Assembly (NCBI GenBank): GCA_029007685.1 | Contig: JAQXIG010000143.1 | Span: 1-22,210, forward strand | Direction of reading: 5' to 3' | From: a bacterium | GTDB lineage: Bacteria > Bacillota_I > Bacilli_A > RF39 > UBA660 | Length of the DNA stretch: 22,210 nucleotides | In this document: in pieces, positions 7,064 through 15,845 of the stretch | Layout: every line of letters begins with the position of its first letter | Numbering within the stretch: position 1 is the stretch's first letter | The notes under the pieces: model-generated | What the model saw: only the letters and a program-made list of their open reading frames with translations | The model's database searches: none | What the model was told of the DNA's origin: nothing | Made by a program: the position numbers and the translations under genes

Positions 7064-8224
7064 ATGTATAGAATTGGCGAATTCTCATATCTATATAAGC
7101 TGATAATAAAAACATTAAGATATTATGATGAGATAGATTTATTTAAACCATCATATAAAGAACCCTATACGGGATACAGATATTATTCAGAAGATCAAAA
7201 AGAAGAATTAGAACATATTTTAACATTAAAAGATTATGGTTTTACATTAGAAGAAATTAAAGATTTAAAAAAAGAATTGACAGAAGAAAAGATAATTCAA
7301 AAAATTCAAGAATTACAACAACAACAAGATCTATTAGATTCTAAAATTAAAAAACTAGAAGTTTTAAAAAATGGGGGAGAAAATAAAATGAAATATAAAG
7401 TAGGATTTGATTCAAATAAAAAAATAAATGTAATAGGAATAAGAATAAATTTAGAGAAAAGAAATCAAGAAGAATTAGATAAGTATTTTGAAAATATAGA
7501 AAAGAAAGTAAAAAAGTTAAAACTAAATACAAAAACCAAAGTAGTAATTACTGAAGAAGTTGGTTATAAAGAAGAAGATATTGAATTGTTTATTGGATAT
7601 TTCATTTCAAACTTAACATCAAAAGAGATTAGTAAGATTAATAAAAGTAAAGATTTAGATTTATTTAGTTATCCAACAGCAGATTATTTAGTAGCTATAA
7701 ATTTAGAAAATGATGACATAGTAACAGCATGTAAAGATATAATAGAATATTCAGAAGAAAAGAAAGTACAGATCATAGGTCCTTTTATGGAATTTTATGA
7801 TATAGAAGAAATGCCAAAAGTATATGTAATGGTTCATGATTTAATAAGAGAAGAACTTAATGATGAAAGAATAAAAGAATTCGCAAATGATAAATATAAT
7901 GAACCATTTGTATTAAATAAAGAATTATTAGGTAAATGGAAAATAAAAGAAATTCTTTCTAATATTAACTTTAATCCAAATAAACAAAAAAGTAATCCAA
8001 GTACCACATATATGATTTTGGAATTTTATGATGACAGAACTACAAATTTTGAAAATGTAACTTGGTCTGATAAATATATATTCATAATGACTGAGCATGG
8101 CGTAATAGCTAATTCAATAAATATTATGAAAATAAACAATAAAGAATATTTAGAAATTCGTATGAATGATATGAGTTCAATTTATTATCGTGCTAAACCA
8201 ATTTCATACATATATGAAAAGTAG
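7064..8224 (+). CDS. MerR-family regulator with GyrI-like and lipocalin-like domains
   Basis: A 386-residue protein. ATG 7064 is chosen for the strong SD AAAGGAGG (7049-7056) and because an upstream in-frame start would lie in the promoter. Residues 1-70 are a MerR winged helix (YRIGEF, KTLRYYDEIDLF, GYRYYSEDQ). Residues about 75-108 form the dimer coiled coil. Residues 109-285 resemble a GyrI-like/BmrR effector domain (MKYKVGFD, IIGPFMEFYD). From about 288 (LLGKWKIKEIL, LEFYDDRTT) the tail looks like a small lipocalin-like beta domain. MerR activators twist a long-spacer promoter on ligand binding, and such a promoter lies just upstream. No efflux pump or modifying enzyme is next to it, so its target may be its own promoter, the cargo block, or the downstream gene at 8288. 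Confidence 0.8.
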   Translation: MYRIGEFSYLYKLIIKTLRYYDEIDLFKPSYKEPYTGYRYYSEDQKEELEHILTLKDYGFTLEEIKDLKKELTEEKIIQKIQELQQQQDLLDSKIKKLEVLKNGGENKMKYKVGFDSNKKINVIGIRINLEKRNQEELDKYFENIEKKVKKLKLNTKTKVVITEEVGYKEEDIELFIGYFISNLTSKEISKINKSKDLDLFSYPTADYLVAINLENDDIVTACKDIIEYSEEKKVQIIGPFMEFYDIEEMPKVYVMVHDLIREELNDERIKEFANDKYNEPFVLNKELLGKWKIKEILSNINFNPNKQKSNPSTTYMILEFYDDRTTNFENVTWSDKYIFIMTEHGVIANSINIMKINNKEYLEIRMNDMSSIYYRAKPISYIYEK

Positions 8225-8233
8225 ATTTAATTT

Positions 8234-8263
8234 TTGACCATAGAGCTGATCATATGATAAAAT
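8234..8263 (+). promoter_or_regulatory. Promoter of the ParB-like membrane protein gene
   Basis: TTGACC (8234-8239), an 18-bp spacer and TAAAAT (8258-8263), 24 bp upstream of the start codon. Confidence 0.5.
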
Positions 8264-8287
8264 TGTATATATAATAAGGTGATTAGT

Positions 8288-10357
8288 ATGATAATGGATG
8301 ATAAAAGTTTAGAAATCGGTGTTTATGAGCATTTTAAAGATTATTTTAATACAAGAGGTGTAGGTATTATTACTGATAAGCAATTTGTTTTATATACACA
8401 AAATAATATGTATGATGGATTTAATCACGATAGTGCTATGCCTTATTTGGATAAAAAAATATATCCATATAAACACTATGAAGGTTTTTATAGAAACAGT
8501 AAGGATATTTCATTTGCTAGTATGGGTGAGGATTTATATTTTTTTATGCCAGACAATGATTATATATCAAATAATCAATATCAATTTCTTTTGTATATGT
8601 TAGATGAAATTGAAAAATATAATAATCAAGCTGATGAGAGAAAAAAAGTAACTATTCATATATATGGAAAAACTAATGATATGAGTATTAGTTCTAGTGA
8701 TATTGATGATGTTAAACAATTTATATCTAGAATATCAATTAGAAATATTATTTCTGAAAAAGAAGAAATTATAATTGGAAAAACACTTAATGATATAAAT
8801 GCATATACTAAGATGCTTGATGAATCGCAAATAGAACTATTGAATGGGTTTGGTATTTCAACTGATAATATTCCTGAATCAATGTTAACAGAATTTGAAA
8901 GATTTAAGTTATCAAGTTTAGAAAATGCCTATTTTCAAGCAATTGGAGTATCTGAATTAGATGCAGAAACAATGGGATTTCAAGAAGTGTGTATTAGGGA
9001 TATTACAGGTACAACACATCCAAATTATAGAGATAAATCTATAATTGAGGCTTTCTCATCATTAGAAAGAGTTGATTCTGTTATAAGAAAACAACAAGAA
9101 AGTCCTGAATATTATACATCTGTTTTAAAAGATAAGAATAGACAAATACTAGATGAAATGACAATAGTAGAAAGAAATGGTAAATATTATATAACGCAAG
9201 GCAATAATAGATTAATTACTCAATTAATAAGTTATCTATCAGAAAGAGAAAAAATTTTAGATAATGAACAAGCATTAAGTGAGTTAGACAAAAAATATAC
9301 TTTTTACTTAAAATGCTTAAATATTCCTAAAAATATAGATGAAATGATACTAATAACTTTCATAAAAGAATTTGAAAACAATGTAATTATTAAAAGAAGT
9401 AACAAAAATGATGAATTATATACTATCATTATTGATGAACATGAATATATTTTAAAAAATATTGAAGAAATTAGAAATTTTGTTAATAATTTGTTTAATG
9501 CTCATACATTAAAAAATGGTGATGATATTGAAAAAGCATTAGCAGATTTTATATATAAATATCATGGTGATTCCGATTTTAAAAAATGTATGGAAAATAT
9601 GGAAATAACACAGAAATTTTTTCAGTTGCGCGAACTAAGAAATAGAAAAAGTGTTGCGCTTGATGAAATGTTATCTACTATAGATGATGAAATTTCGTAT
9701 GGAGAGTTATTAACAACATTAGAACAAAAAGAAACTGATTCTTTTAAACATTATGCTAACGGAATAAAAGAATTAAAAACTGAAGAAGGTCTTTATGGTA
9801 TTGAACTAGAAATAGAAATGTCAAGTTTAAATAAAGAAGAACTACAAAAATTATCTGATTTAATGATTGAAAAAAAATATGAATTAGCAGAAATTTTTAA
9901 TATTACTAATAAGACACAAATCTTAAATTCAAATAATGATAATAATCCTGATAATGTTAGTATTTCAACTGAAGAAATTTCTTCTGTTGATACATTAACT
10001 ACGAATGATAGTATAGAAGAAGTTGATGATAAAAAGAATATTAAAGAAACCACAGAACAGGAATTATTAATGTTAAGATATAAAGAACTTGTAGAACAAG
10101 GTTATAGACCAGATTATGCTGAAAAAATAGCTGGCTTAGTTGTTAAAAAAGAAATGGAAAAACAAGATAAAGTCGATCAAATGATAGAAGCTATGGTAAA
10201 TGGCGAATTGGATACTAATGGACAACCTATTATTCAAAATCAAGAAGTTATTTCTAATAATAGAACAATGGGGTTTATTAAAGTTTGGGTATTAGGAATA
10301 TTAACTGCAATTACAAGTATTGGAATTATAATAATTGGAATAACATTAAATAAATAA
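8288..10357 (+). CDS. Large unknown protein with ParB-like segment and C-terminal membrane anchor
   Basis: A 689-residue protein. ATG 8288 is chosen because AAGGTG (8276-8281) lies 6 bases upstream; GTG 8279 would overlap the SD. Residues 1-165 form an aromatic-rich N-terminal domain (EHFKDYFNTRGVGIITDKQF, DLYFFMPDNDYISNNQYQFL). Residues 231-320 loosely follow the ParB/sulfiredoxin order: VCIRDIT...HPNYRDKSIIEAFSSL, then MTIVERNGKYYITQGNNRLI, where TQGNNR occupies the usual DGHxR position. Residues 330-600 are mostly helical and charged. Residues 627-645 (DKVDQMIEAMVNGELDTNG) and a single membrane helix (about 662-687) form a tail shared with the protein at 13311-14864. The active domain should be cytoplasmic with the C-terminus in the membrane. 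Partition or transfer is possible but not shown. Confidence 0.65.
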   Translation: MIMDDKSLEIGVYEHFKDYFNTRGVGIITDKQFVLYTQNNMYDGFNHDSAMPYLDKKIYPYKHYEGFYRNSKDISFASMGEDLYFFMPDNDYISNNQYQFLLYMLDEIEKYNNQADERKKVTIHIYGKTNDMSISSSDIDDVKQFISRISIRNIISEKEEIIIGKTLNDINAYTKMLDESQIELLNGFGISTDNIPESMLTEFERFKLSSLENAYFQAIGVSELDAETMGFQEVCIRDITGTTHPNYRDKSIIEAFSSLERVDSVIRKQQESPEYYTSVLKDKNRQILDEMTIVERNGKYYITQGNNRLITQLISYLSEREKILDNEQALSELDKKYTFYLKCLNIPKNIDEMILITFIKEFENNVIIKRSNKNDELYTIIIDEHEYILKNIEEIRNFVNNLFNAHTLKNGDDIEKALADFIYKYHGDSDFKKCMENMEITQKFFQLRELRNRKSVALDEMLSTIDDEISYGELLTTLEQKETDSFKHYANGIKELKTEEGLYGIELEIEMSSLNKEELQKLSDLMIEKKYELAEIFNITNKTQILNSNNDNNPDNVSISTEEISSVDTLTTNDSIEEVDDKKNIKETTEQELLMLRYKELVEQGYRPDYAEKIAGLVVKKEMEKQDKVDQMIEAMVNGELDTNGQPIIQNQEVISNNRTMGFIKVWVLGILTAITSIGIIIIGITLNK

Positions 10358-10389
10358 AATATAGTTTTAGAAAAATAGTTTTTTTGATT

Positions 10390-10854
10390 TTATAATTTAA
10401 AGATAGTTTTAACAGGTAATTCCTTTGGTTTTTGATTATTTAAATAATAATTAACACTATTTTTTAAGTTATGAAGTCTAATAATGGAATTCATTATAGT
10501 ATTTTCATTTTCTATAGAAATACTACTACGTTTAAATAAAAAGTTTTTATAAGTAGTGGGACTAACACCTATTACTTTTTTAAATGTTTCAGAAAAGTAT
10601 TCTAAAGAATTAAATCCATGTTTTATACCGATACCTAGCATGTAATCATCAGTTTTAAAATTTGATAAACTTTGGTATACACGCATTTGATTTATATAAT
10701 TATGAATGGAAATTCCTAATTCTTTTTTAAATTTTTTCATTATATAAGTTTTATCAAACTGAAAAATATTACAAAGTTCATCAGTTGTAATTTCTTTATT
10801 AATATTATTATTTATAAATTTCAATATTTCACATACTAGATCATTTGAATACAT
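10390..10854 (-). CDS. Short AraC-family DNA-binding protein
   Basis: A 154-residue protein. ATG 10852-10854 is chosen because the SD CGAGGG lies 6 bases upstream; the ATG at 10860 touches the SD. The first ~105 residues are the two helix-turn-helix units of AraC/XylS proteins: TTDELCNIFQFDKTYIMKKFK, then GIGIKHGFNSLEYFSETFKK followed by GVSPTTYKN. There is no N-terminal ligand-binding domain, as in SoxS/MarA-type stand-alone activators. The last ~45 residues are a polar tail. It is transcribed divergently from the VirD4-like operon with a 100-bp shared upstream region, the usual position for a local regulator of that operon. Confidence 0.85.
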   Translation of the reverse strand: MYSNDLVCEILKFINNNINKEITTDELCNIFQFDKTYIMKKFKKELGISIHNYINQMRVYQSLSNFKTDDYMLGIGIKHGFNSLEYFSETFKKVIGVSPTTYKNFLFKRSSISIENENTIMNSIIRLHNLKNSVNYYLNNQKPKELPVKTIFKL

Positions 10855-10874
10855 AATCATCCCTCGATGTGTAT

Positions 10875-10883
10875 ATTATATCA
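10875..10883 (-). promoter_or_regulatory. Extended -10 promoter for the AraC-type gene
   Basis: On the minus strand TGATATAAT matches TGnTATAAT, 20 bp upstream of the chosen start codon, in the divergent gap facing the VirD4-like operon. Confidence 0.5.
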
Positions 10884-10954
10884 TAAAAAGCCATTTTTGT
10901 TTAAATTGTTTTGAAAAAATGATGTAAAATACTAGTCAAAGGGAGGAATTGTAT

Positions 10955-12217
10955 ATGAATTATGCAAGATGGATGGATTTAGAAGAATTTAAAAATAAGC
11001 TAATTCCATTAAATAAAGAATCAGAAATTGTAAAATCAGGAGTTCCAATGATGTATGATGATAAATATCTTTATACTGAAACAAGTGAAAGACATAATTT
11101 AATCATTGGTTCAACTGGAAGTGGAAAAACACAAAGTACACTATTACCACAGCTAAGATTAGCTATTAAAACAGGGGAATCAATAGTGGTAAATGATGTA
11201 AGGGGAGAATTATATAGTTGTTTGAAAGATGAACTAGAAAGACAAAACTATACTGTAATTACAATTAACTTTACTAATCCAACAATCGGAAACAATTATA
11301 ACCCATTATCATTAGCACAAAAATTATATAAGGATTATAAAGATAAATGCGTAGATATTTTAGAAAATATTGGCTATTATTTCTTTTCAAGAAATAACGG
11401 TAATGCAGATCCATTTTGGGAAAATTCTGCTAGTAATTTTTTCACAGGATTAGCATTATATCTATTTGAAAAAAAGGAAAATGTATCATTAAAAGATGTA
11501 TTAGAATTATCTATGAATTTAGATAAAGAAAATATATTAGAAAAAATAGATAATAATTCTATAGCATATATGTATCTATCAGGGACATTAAATGCACCAA
11601 AAGAAACTAAAGGGAGTATTATATCAGTATTTCACCAAAAATTAAATTTATATGTATGTAGAGAAAATTTATCAAGTTTACTTTCAATAAGTGATTTTAA
11701 TTTGGAAGAAATAACTGAAGGTAATTTTGCTTTATTTATCATAAATGATAGCAGACCATATATACAAAATTTAGTATCACTATTAGTTCAACAAGTATAT
11801 GAGGCAATAGAATATTCATCAAAAAGAAATAAGAGAATAAATATAATACTTGATGAATTTGAAATACTATATCCAATAAAAAATTTTGTAACGATGTTAA
11901 CAACTTCAAGATATATGAATGTTCGTTTTACTTTAACATTACGTAGTTTATTAGAGTTAAAAAATAATTATGGAGTAGAAAATAGTGAATTAATAAAACT
12001 TAATGTTGGTAATATTATATATTTACTTGCAAATGATATAGAAACTTTAGATGAAATAAGTAAAATGTGTGGTATGAAAATGGAAAATAATAAATTATTA
12101 CCACTTATTACATCAGAAGAATTAAAATTAATGGACAATTTTGAAGCAATCATTTTGATACCAAGATTATTGCCGATTAGAACAAAATTATTACCTGATT
12201 ATAAAATTAATTGGTAA
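10955..12217 (+). CDS. VirD4/TraG-like coupling ATPase lacking an N-terminal membrane domain
   Basis: A 420-residue protein. ATG 10955 has SD GGGAGG (10941-10946). Residues about 48-58 hold Walker A (IIGSTGSGKT), followed by SIVVNDVRGELY, typical of VirD4/TraG proteins. Walker B is INIILDEF near 295-303. The C-terminal RLLPIRTKLLPDYKINW is the usual ending of Firmicute coupling proteins. Such proteins are hexameric ATPases at the membrane that bring relaxase-DNA complexes to a type IV secretion channel. Family members normally have two N-terminal membrane helices and 550-700 residues; this one starts about 45 residues before Walker A with no membrane segment. It leads an operon with a sigma-like HTH and membrane-anchored coiled-coil proteins, one of which might supply the membrane tether. 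Confidence 0.85.
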   Translation: MNYARWMDLEEFKNKLIPLNKESEIVKSGVPMMYDDKYLYTETSERHNLIIGSTGSGKTQSTLLPQLRLAIKTGESIVVNDVRGELYSCLKDELERQNYTVITINFTNPTIGNNYNPLSLAQKLYKDYKDKCVDILENIGYYFFSRNNGNADPFWENSASNFFTGLALYLFEKKENVSLKDVLELSMNLDKENILEKIDNNSIAYMYLSGTLNAPKETKGSIISVFHQKLNLYVCRENLSSLLSISDFNLEEITEGNFALFIINDSRPYIQNLVSLLVQQVYEAIEYSSKRNKRINIILDEFEILYPIKNFVTMLTTSRYMNVRFTLTLRSLLELKNNYGVENSELIKLNVGNIIYLLANDIETLDEISKMCGMKMENNKLLPLITSEELKLMDNFEAIILIPRLLPIRTKLLPDYKINW

Positions 12218-12241
12218 ATAGTGTAAAGGGGGATTTTATAT

Positions 12242-12508
12242 ATGAATAAAGAAATTTATAGTTATATTTTAGAAATTAATGATAAAGAATTATTAGTTAA
12301 TATAAGAAATAGTTTTATGGTTATTAATGCTTTGTTATTAAAAGGTAAAACAATGGATGCTAACAATAGATACAATCAAATAGTTTGTATTTTAAAAGAT
12401 TATTTTGGTAATAATGACTTAAATGATAGAAGAAAAATAACTAATAATAATGTGAAAATGAAAAAACTAGGTGTACATCCAGCAATGGGTAATAAATACT
12501 GTTGTTAA
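12242..12508 (+). CDS. Small hypothetical protein with Cys-Cys end
   Basis: An 88-residue protein. A strong SD (AAAGGGGG) precedes ATG 12242, and it lies 24 bp after the VirD4-like gene, so it is cotranscribed. The sequence is helical and polar (EIYSYILEINDKELLVNIRN, VINALLLKGKTMDANNRYNQ) with a basic stretch and a final NKYCC. No known domain is recognised. An accessory or chaperone-like partner of the ATPase is conceivable from position alone. Confidence 0.7.
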   Translation: MNKEIYSYILEINDKELLVNIRNSFMVINALLLKGKTMDANNRYNQIVCILKDYFGNNDLNDRRKITNNNVKMKKLGVHPAMGNKYCC

Positions 12509-12529
12509 TACTATTATAAAAAACAGTTG

Positions 12530-12598
12530 AAATTAGTTAATTAATTGAAGTTAAGTACTTAATTAGCAATTGTTTTATTATAGTTTGTAGCTTATAAT
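12530..12598 (+). promoter_or_regulatory. Internal promoter with dyad elements
   Basis: TTGTTT (12570-12575), a 17-bp spacer and TATAAT (12593-12598) make a good vegetative promoter for the gene at 12624. Just upstream are short dyads: the palindrome TTAAGTACTTAA (12551-12562) and a loose pairing of CAGTTG (12534-12539) with CAATTG (12568-12573). The dyads overlap or abut the -35, as an operator would. Confidence 0.55.
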
Positions 12599-12623
12599 TA
12601 TATTTAGATAGGAGTGTATTAAT

Positions 12624-13268
12624 ATGGGAATGTCAAATGAGGAAATTTTAATGTATGCTGAAAAGCTAAAAGATGAAACACACAAATATATTATTAAAAA
12701 TTTATATGGTAATCTAAAAACAAAAGAACAATTAGCAGAAGATTTGGGTATAACTAAATCTTTTGTTACAAGAAAAGAACATCAAGCTTATCGTTTGATA
12801 CAACAAATGAAGTGGGATAATGATAGAGCATGGGAATTGCAATATATTTTAAGTTGCTATGATGAAGATGGGTATTTATCTTTTGATAAAATAGCTGAAT
12901 TAAATGGTATAAATAAAGAAGATTTAAGTCAATGCTTTAATGAATATATTGATTCGTTAACATTTGATGAAAAAATTATAGCTTTGAAATTTGGATTTTC
13001 TGAAGAAGCACTTAAATTAGCTAATATTTTTGTAATGAATTGTAGAATCAAAGGATTTAGTAGACATTTGAATCCTAGAGATGCAGAAAATATTTGCGAT
13101 AGATTAAAAGGCAAAGATGTATATGAGGAATTTCCTTACCCTGTGTTAAAGAATGATAATATAGATGAAATTACTAGAATGGATGAACAATTTTTAACTA
13201 GAGTAACTGACATTTATGATAAATACTTAGAAAAACAATATAATACTGAACAACAACATAAGAGATAG
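12624..13268 (+). CDS. Sigma-region-4-like helix-turn-helix protein
   Basis: A 214-residue protein. SD AGGAG lies 10-15 bases before ATG 12624. Residues 33-60 (TKEQLAEDLGITKSFVTRKEHQAYRLIQ) are a helix-turn-helix of the sigma-70 region 4/YlxM type, preceded by a helical region (EEILMYAEKLKDETHKYI). The rest is helical with a second possible HTH (YLSFDKIAELNGINKEDL) and no sigma region 2. It is thus a DNA-binding regulator rather than a full sigma factor. It has its own promoter inside the transfer-like operon and precedes the coiled-coil protein by 42 bp. Confidence 0.65.
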   Translation: MGMSNEEILMYAEKLKDETHKYIIKNLYGNLKTKEQLAEDLGITKSFVTRKEHQAYRLIQQMKWDNDRAWELQYILSCYDEDGYLSFDKIAELNGINKEDLSQCFNEYIDSLTFDEKIIALKFGFSEEALKLANIFVMNCRIKGFSRHLNPRDAENICDRLKGKDVYEEFPYPVLKNDNIDEITRMDEQFLTRVTDIYDKYLEKQYNTEQQHKR

Positions 13269-13310
13269 AATTTAGAAAATATTTTTCGGAATAAATAGGA
13301 TGGATGATTT

Positions 13311-14864
13311 ATGGGATTAGAACTAAGTTTTGAACAAAAAAAACAAAAATTAATTACTACATTGAATAATCATTTTGGATACTATAATCAATTAGCAGAA
13401 ATAGAGACTATATCAAATGATGATATAGTTAAAATAATTGATTTATATGAACAAGAAGCATCAAAAGATGGGGAGGATCCTTGGCATTATCTTTATTTTG
13501 ATGACTTGATAATTATGCAAAAATGTGTATATGATGTTATCAAAGATATGTCTCAATATTCTAATATAACAGAAAAATTGGAAGAACTATATGAGCATGA
13601 ATTAAATAGAAGATTAAAAAGAATTGTTTATGAGTATGGGGAAGCAACAGATAAAACTTATCAACAATCTTATGCTAAAATGGCTGAATATTCACTAACA
13701 CTTGCAGATATGAGTCAAAGAAAAATACAAAGAATTTTAAATCAAGAAAGTGGTATAAAAGATATTGTTCAATTGGAACAATTAATTTCAAACTATGAAA
13801 AAATAAAATCAGATTTTGATGAAGCTGAAATATTGTTGCCAGAAAGTTATGAAAATACTGTTGCAATAGCAAAAGTTAAACTTAACGAATTTAACGCAAT
13901 GCAAGACAAGAAACAAGCTGATAATATTAGTATTGAAACTGAAAAAGAAAAAAGAATTGATTTAATTAGAAATGAGATAAATAACATAAAGGATCGTATT
14001 ACAACAATTAGAAATAGTATTAACTTAGGTCAAGTTTATGCGCAAAGAGTAAAAGAACAATATCCTATAATATATCAGAACTATATGGCGAGTTTAAGAT
14101 TATTACAAAGTTATTCACCTAACAATTCCACATATTTTACTACTGCAAATTTAGAAGATTATTTACAAATTGAACTTGAAATGTATAAGCGTGTATTATC
14201 TTCTTTTGAGGAATATGCACAGGTTAATTTTGAAAAAAAAGAAGTAAACAAAGAAGAACATGAAGATAGAAAAACATTAATTATTGAAGTATTAAATTTG
14301 GTAAATAATATTAGTGATTTTGACAATGAATTCTCGCTTGCTGATCTTGCAGCACAATTTGATGAAGATATTTCTTACTATAGTATTGAGAAACTTCAGC
14401 AATTAAAAAATCAATATTTAGAAATGATTAAAAGTAAAAAAACATTTAAAGAAGATAGTAAGGAAAAAATGGTACAAGGAGATAGAAATATATTAATTAT
14501 TGAAATATTAAGTTTGATGAACAAACATCATGAACTTGATACTATACCATCACTTCCAGATGTGATAAAGCAATTATCAGCAAGAAATATAGAAGAATTA
14601 GAAAAATTTAGAAATGATTATTTACTACTTAATAAAAATAAAGTAAATAGTGAGTCTAATGAAACAAAGATTGATGCAATGATTGAGGCAATGGCAAATG
14701 GTAAATTAGATGCAAATGGGGAACCAATTATTGAAGCAGAAAATCAGAATTCAAATGTTAGAATTATGGGATTTACAGCATTTAAACTGTTAGCATTAGT
14801 ATCATTTACTTTTAGTGGTTTAATTCTAATATTAGGAACTATTGCAATAGCATTTATGAAATAA
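13311..14864 (+). CDS. Coiled-coil protein with internal repeat and C-terminal membrane anchor
   Basis: A 517-residue protein; a weak purine-rich SD (AGGATGG) precedes ATG 13311. Most of it is helical with coiled-coil character (for example DLIRNEINNIKDRITTIRNS). Residues about 318-373 and 390-443 are two copies of a ~55-residue unit: DRKTLIIEVLNLVNN...IEKLQQLKNQYLEM and DRNILIIEILSLMNK...IEELEKFRNDYLLL. Residues 453-475 (KIDAMIEAMANGKLDANGEP) and a last membrane helix (about 488-516) match the tail of the protein encoded at 8288-10357. No enzyme motif is seen. It is probably a structural or scaffold protein with its bulk in the cytoplasm and its C-terminus in the membrane. It ends 17 bp before the next start. 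Confidence 0.65.
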   Translation: MGLELSFEQKKQKLITTLNNHFGYYNQLAEIETISNDDIVKIIDLYEQEASKDGEDPWHYLYFDDLIIMQKCVYDVIKDMSQYSNITEKLEELYEHELNRRLKRIVYEYGEATDKTYQQSYAKMAEYSLTLADMSQRKIQRILNQESGIKDIVQLEQLISNYEKIKSDFDEAEILLPESYENTVAIAKVKLNEFNAMQDKKQADNISIETEKEKRIDLIRNEINNIKDRITTIRNSINLGQVYAQRVKEQYPIIYQNYMASLRLLQSYSPNNSTYFTTANLEDYLQIELEMYKRVLSSFEEYAQVNFEKKEVNKEEHEDRKTLIIEVLNLVNNISDFDNEFSLADLAAQFDEDISYYSIEKLQQLKNQYLEMIKSKKTFKEDSKEKMVQGDRNILIIEILSLMNKHHELDTIPSLPDVIKQLSARNIEELEKFRNDYLLLNKNKVNSESNETKIDAMIEAMANGKLDANGEPIIEAENQNSNVRIMGFTAFKLLALVSFTFSGLILILGTIAIAFMK

Positions 14865-14881
14865 TGATTGGAGGAAAATAT

Positions 14882-15763
14882 ATGGGTATATCATTATATT
14901 TTAAGGTTAGGAAATTTGCTAAAAAAAATGGCTTTAGAGGTGCTAGGTACTTACAAGATTGGAAAGGTTATAAAGTTTATGAACCATACATGAGATTAAC
15001 AAAAATATCTTATATTGGTTTACCGCAGCTTATATTGGTTAATGAGCAACAAGAAGTTCGTATGGCAACTCCTAATGAAGTAGGAATAATATTATTTAAT
15101 GAAGAAAATACTTTTGTAAAGACAGAAGAAGAATTAAGACAAGATCAAATAGAAGTAGCACAACAAATAGAACATGAAAAGAAAGAAGCAGAACAAGTAG
15201 AAATTGAAAAAGCAAAAATAAAAAAGATATTATCTGAAGATATTGATGCAAAGGTAATTAATCAGCTAATTGAATTGTATTATAAAGATATGACTAATTG
15301 TAATCCTAAAAAAGATTATTTATCATTACCAGTACTTGTTATTGACGATTTAGAAAATATTAGATTGAGATCAATTATAACTAATGAAGCAGATATTAAT
15401 GGCATGAAAGGTTGCTTTTGTTTTGGATATATTGAAAAAGATTATAATTCGCTACATTTACCAAAAGAAAATTTTTTTGATAGTCCTGATTCTTGTCTTA
15501 ATGATATGACGATGCTTAGAATTCCAAAAGGTAATTATTCTGATATTGGTGTTGATCAATTAAAGTTAAAATATTATGATTTGTTAAATAAATTAAAATC
15601 ATTAGTTATAAAGAATGAAGATGATATTACATTAGAAGAGTCAAAAATAATTAAGGAATATTTATTATTATATAGATATTTAGAACGTGAAGAAGCTCAG
15701 GCATATCAATCTTTACATAATAATTTCTTTATTTGGTGTTTAGTTAATTCAAGACAAAAATAA
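14882..15763 (+). CDS. Unknown protein, last gene of the VirD4-like operon
   Basis: A 293-residue protein. ATG 14882 is chosen for SD GGAGG (14870-14874); an in-frame ATG at 14864 overlapping the previous stop lies before the SD. The N-terminus (FAKKNGFRGARYLQDWKGYK, LTKISYIGLPQLILVNEQQE) is basic and beta-rich. Residues about 85-120 form a charged helix (EEELRQDQIEVAQQIEHEKK). The C-terminal part is helical with a Cys pair (GCFCFGY). No catalytic motif, signal peptide or membrane helix is visible. Position puts it with the ATPase and coiled-coil proteins; the function is unknown. Confidence 0.65.
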   Translation: MGISLYFKVRKFAKKNGFRGARYLQDWKGYKVYEPYMRLTKISYIGLPQLILVNEQQEVRMATPNEVGIILFNEENTFVKTEEELRQDQIEVAQQIEHEKKEAEQVEIEKAKIKKILSEDIDAKVINQLIELYYKDMTNCNPKKDYLSLPVLVIDDLENIRLRSIITNEADINGMKGCFCFGYIEKDYNSLHLPKENFFDSPDSCLNDMTMLRIPKGNYSDIGVDQLKLKYYDLLNKLKSLVIKNEDDITLEESKIIKEYLLLYRYLEREEAQAYQSLHNNFFIWCLVNSRQK

Positions 15764-15800
15764 TTATTATTTAATATAAAGAGTAGCTTGTATAGGATAT

Positions 15801-15845
15801 AAAATAAAATTTGGTAGATATTAATCTACTGAATTTTATTTTTGT
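15801..15845 (+). terminator. Terminator of the VirD4-like operon
   Basis: Left arm AAAATAAAATTTGGTAGAT (15801-15819) pairs with right arm ATCTACTGAATTTTATTTT (15824-15842) apart from a 2-bp internal mismatch, and T-rich sequence follows. It sits 38 bp after the last gene of the operon. Confidence 0.7.

Noticed and set aside
9793..10053. (-) open frame inside the 689-residue protein gene, and similar antisense frames at 7347, 11968, 12929, 13675 and 18956
   Set aside because: All are antisense to well-supported genes, lack SD sites and show low-complexity Phe/Leu/Ser-rich products typical of AT-rich shadows.
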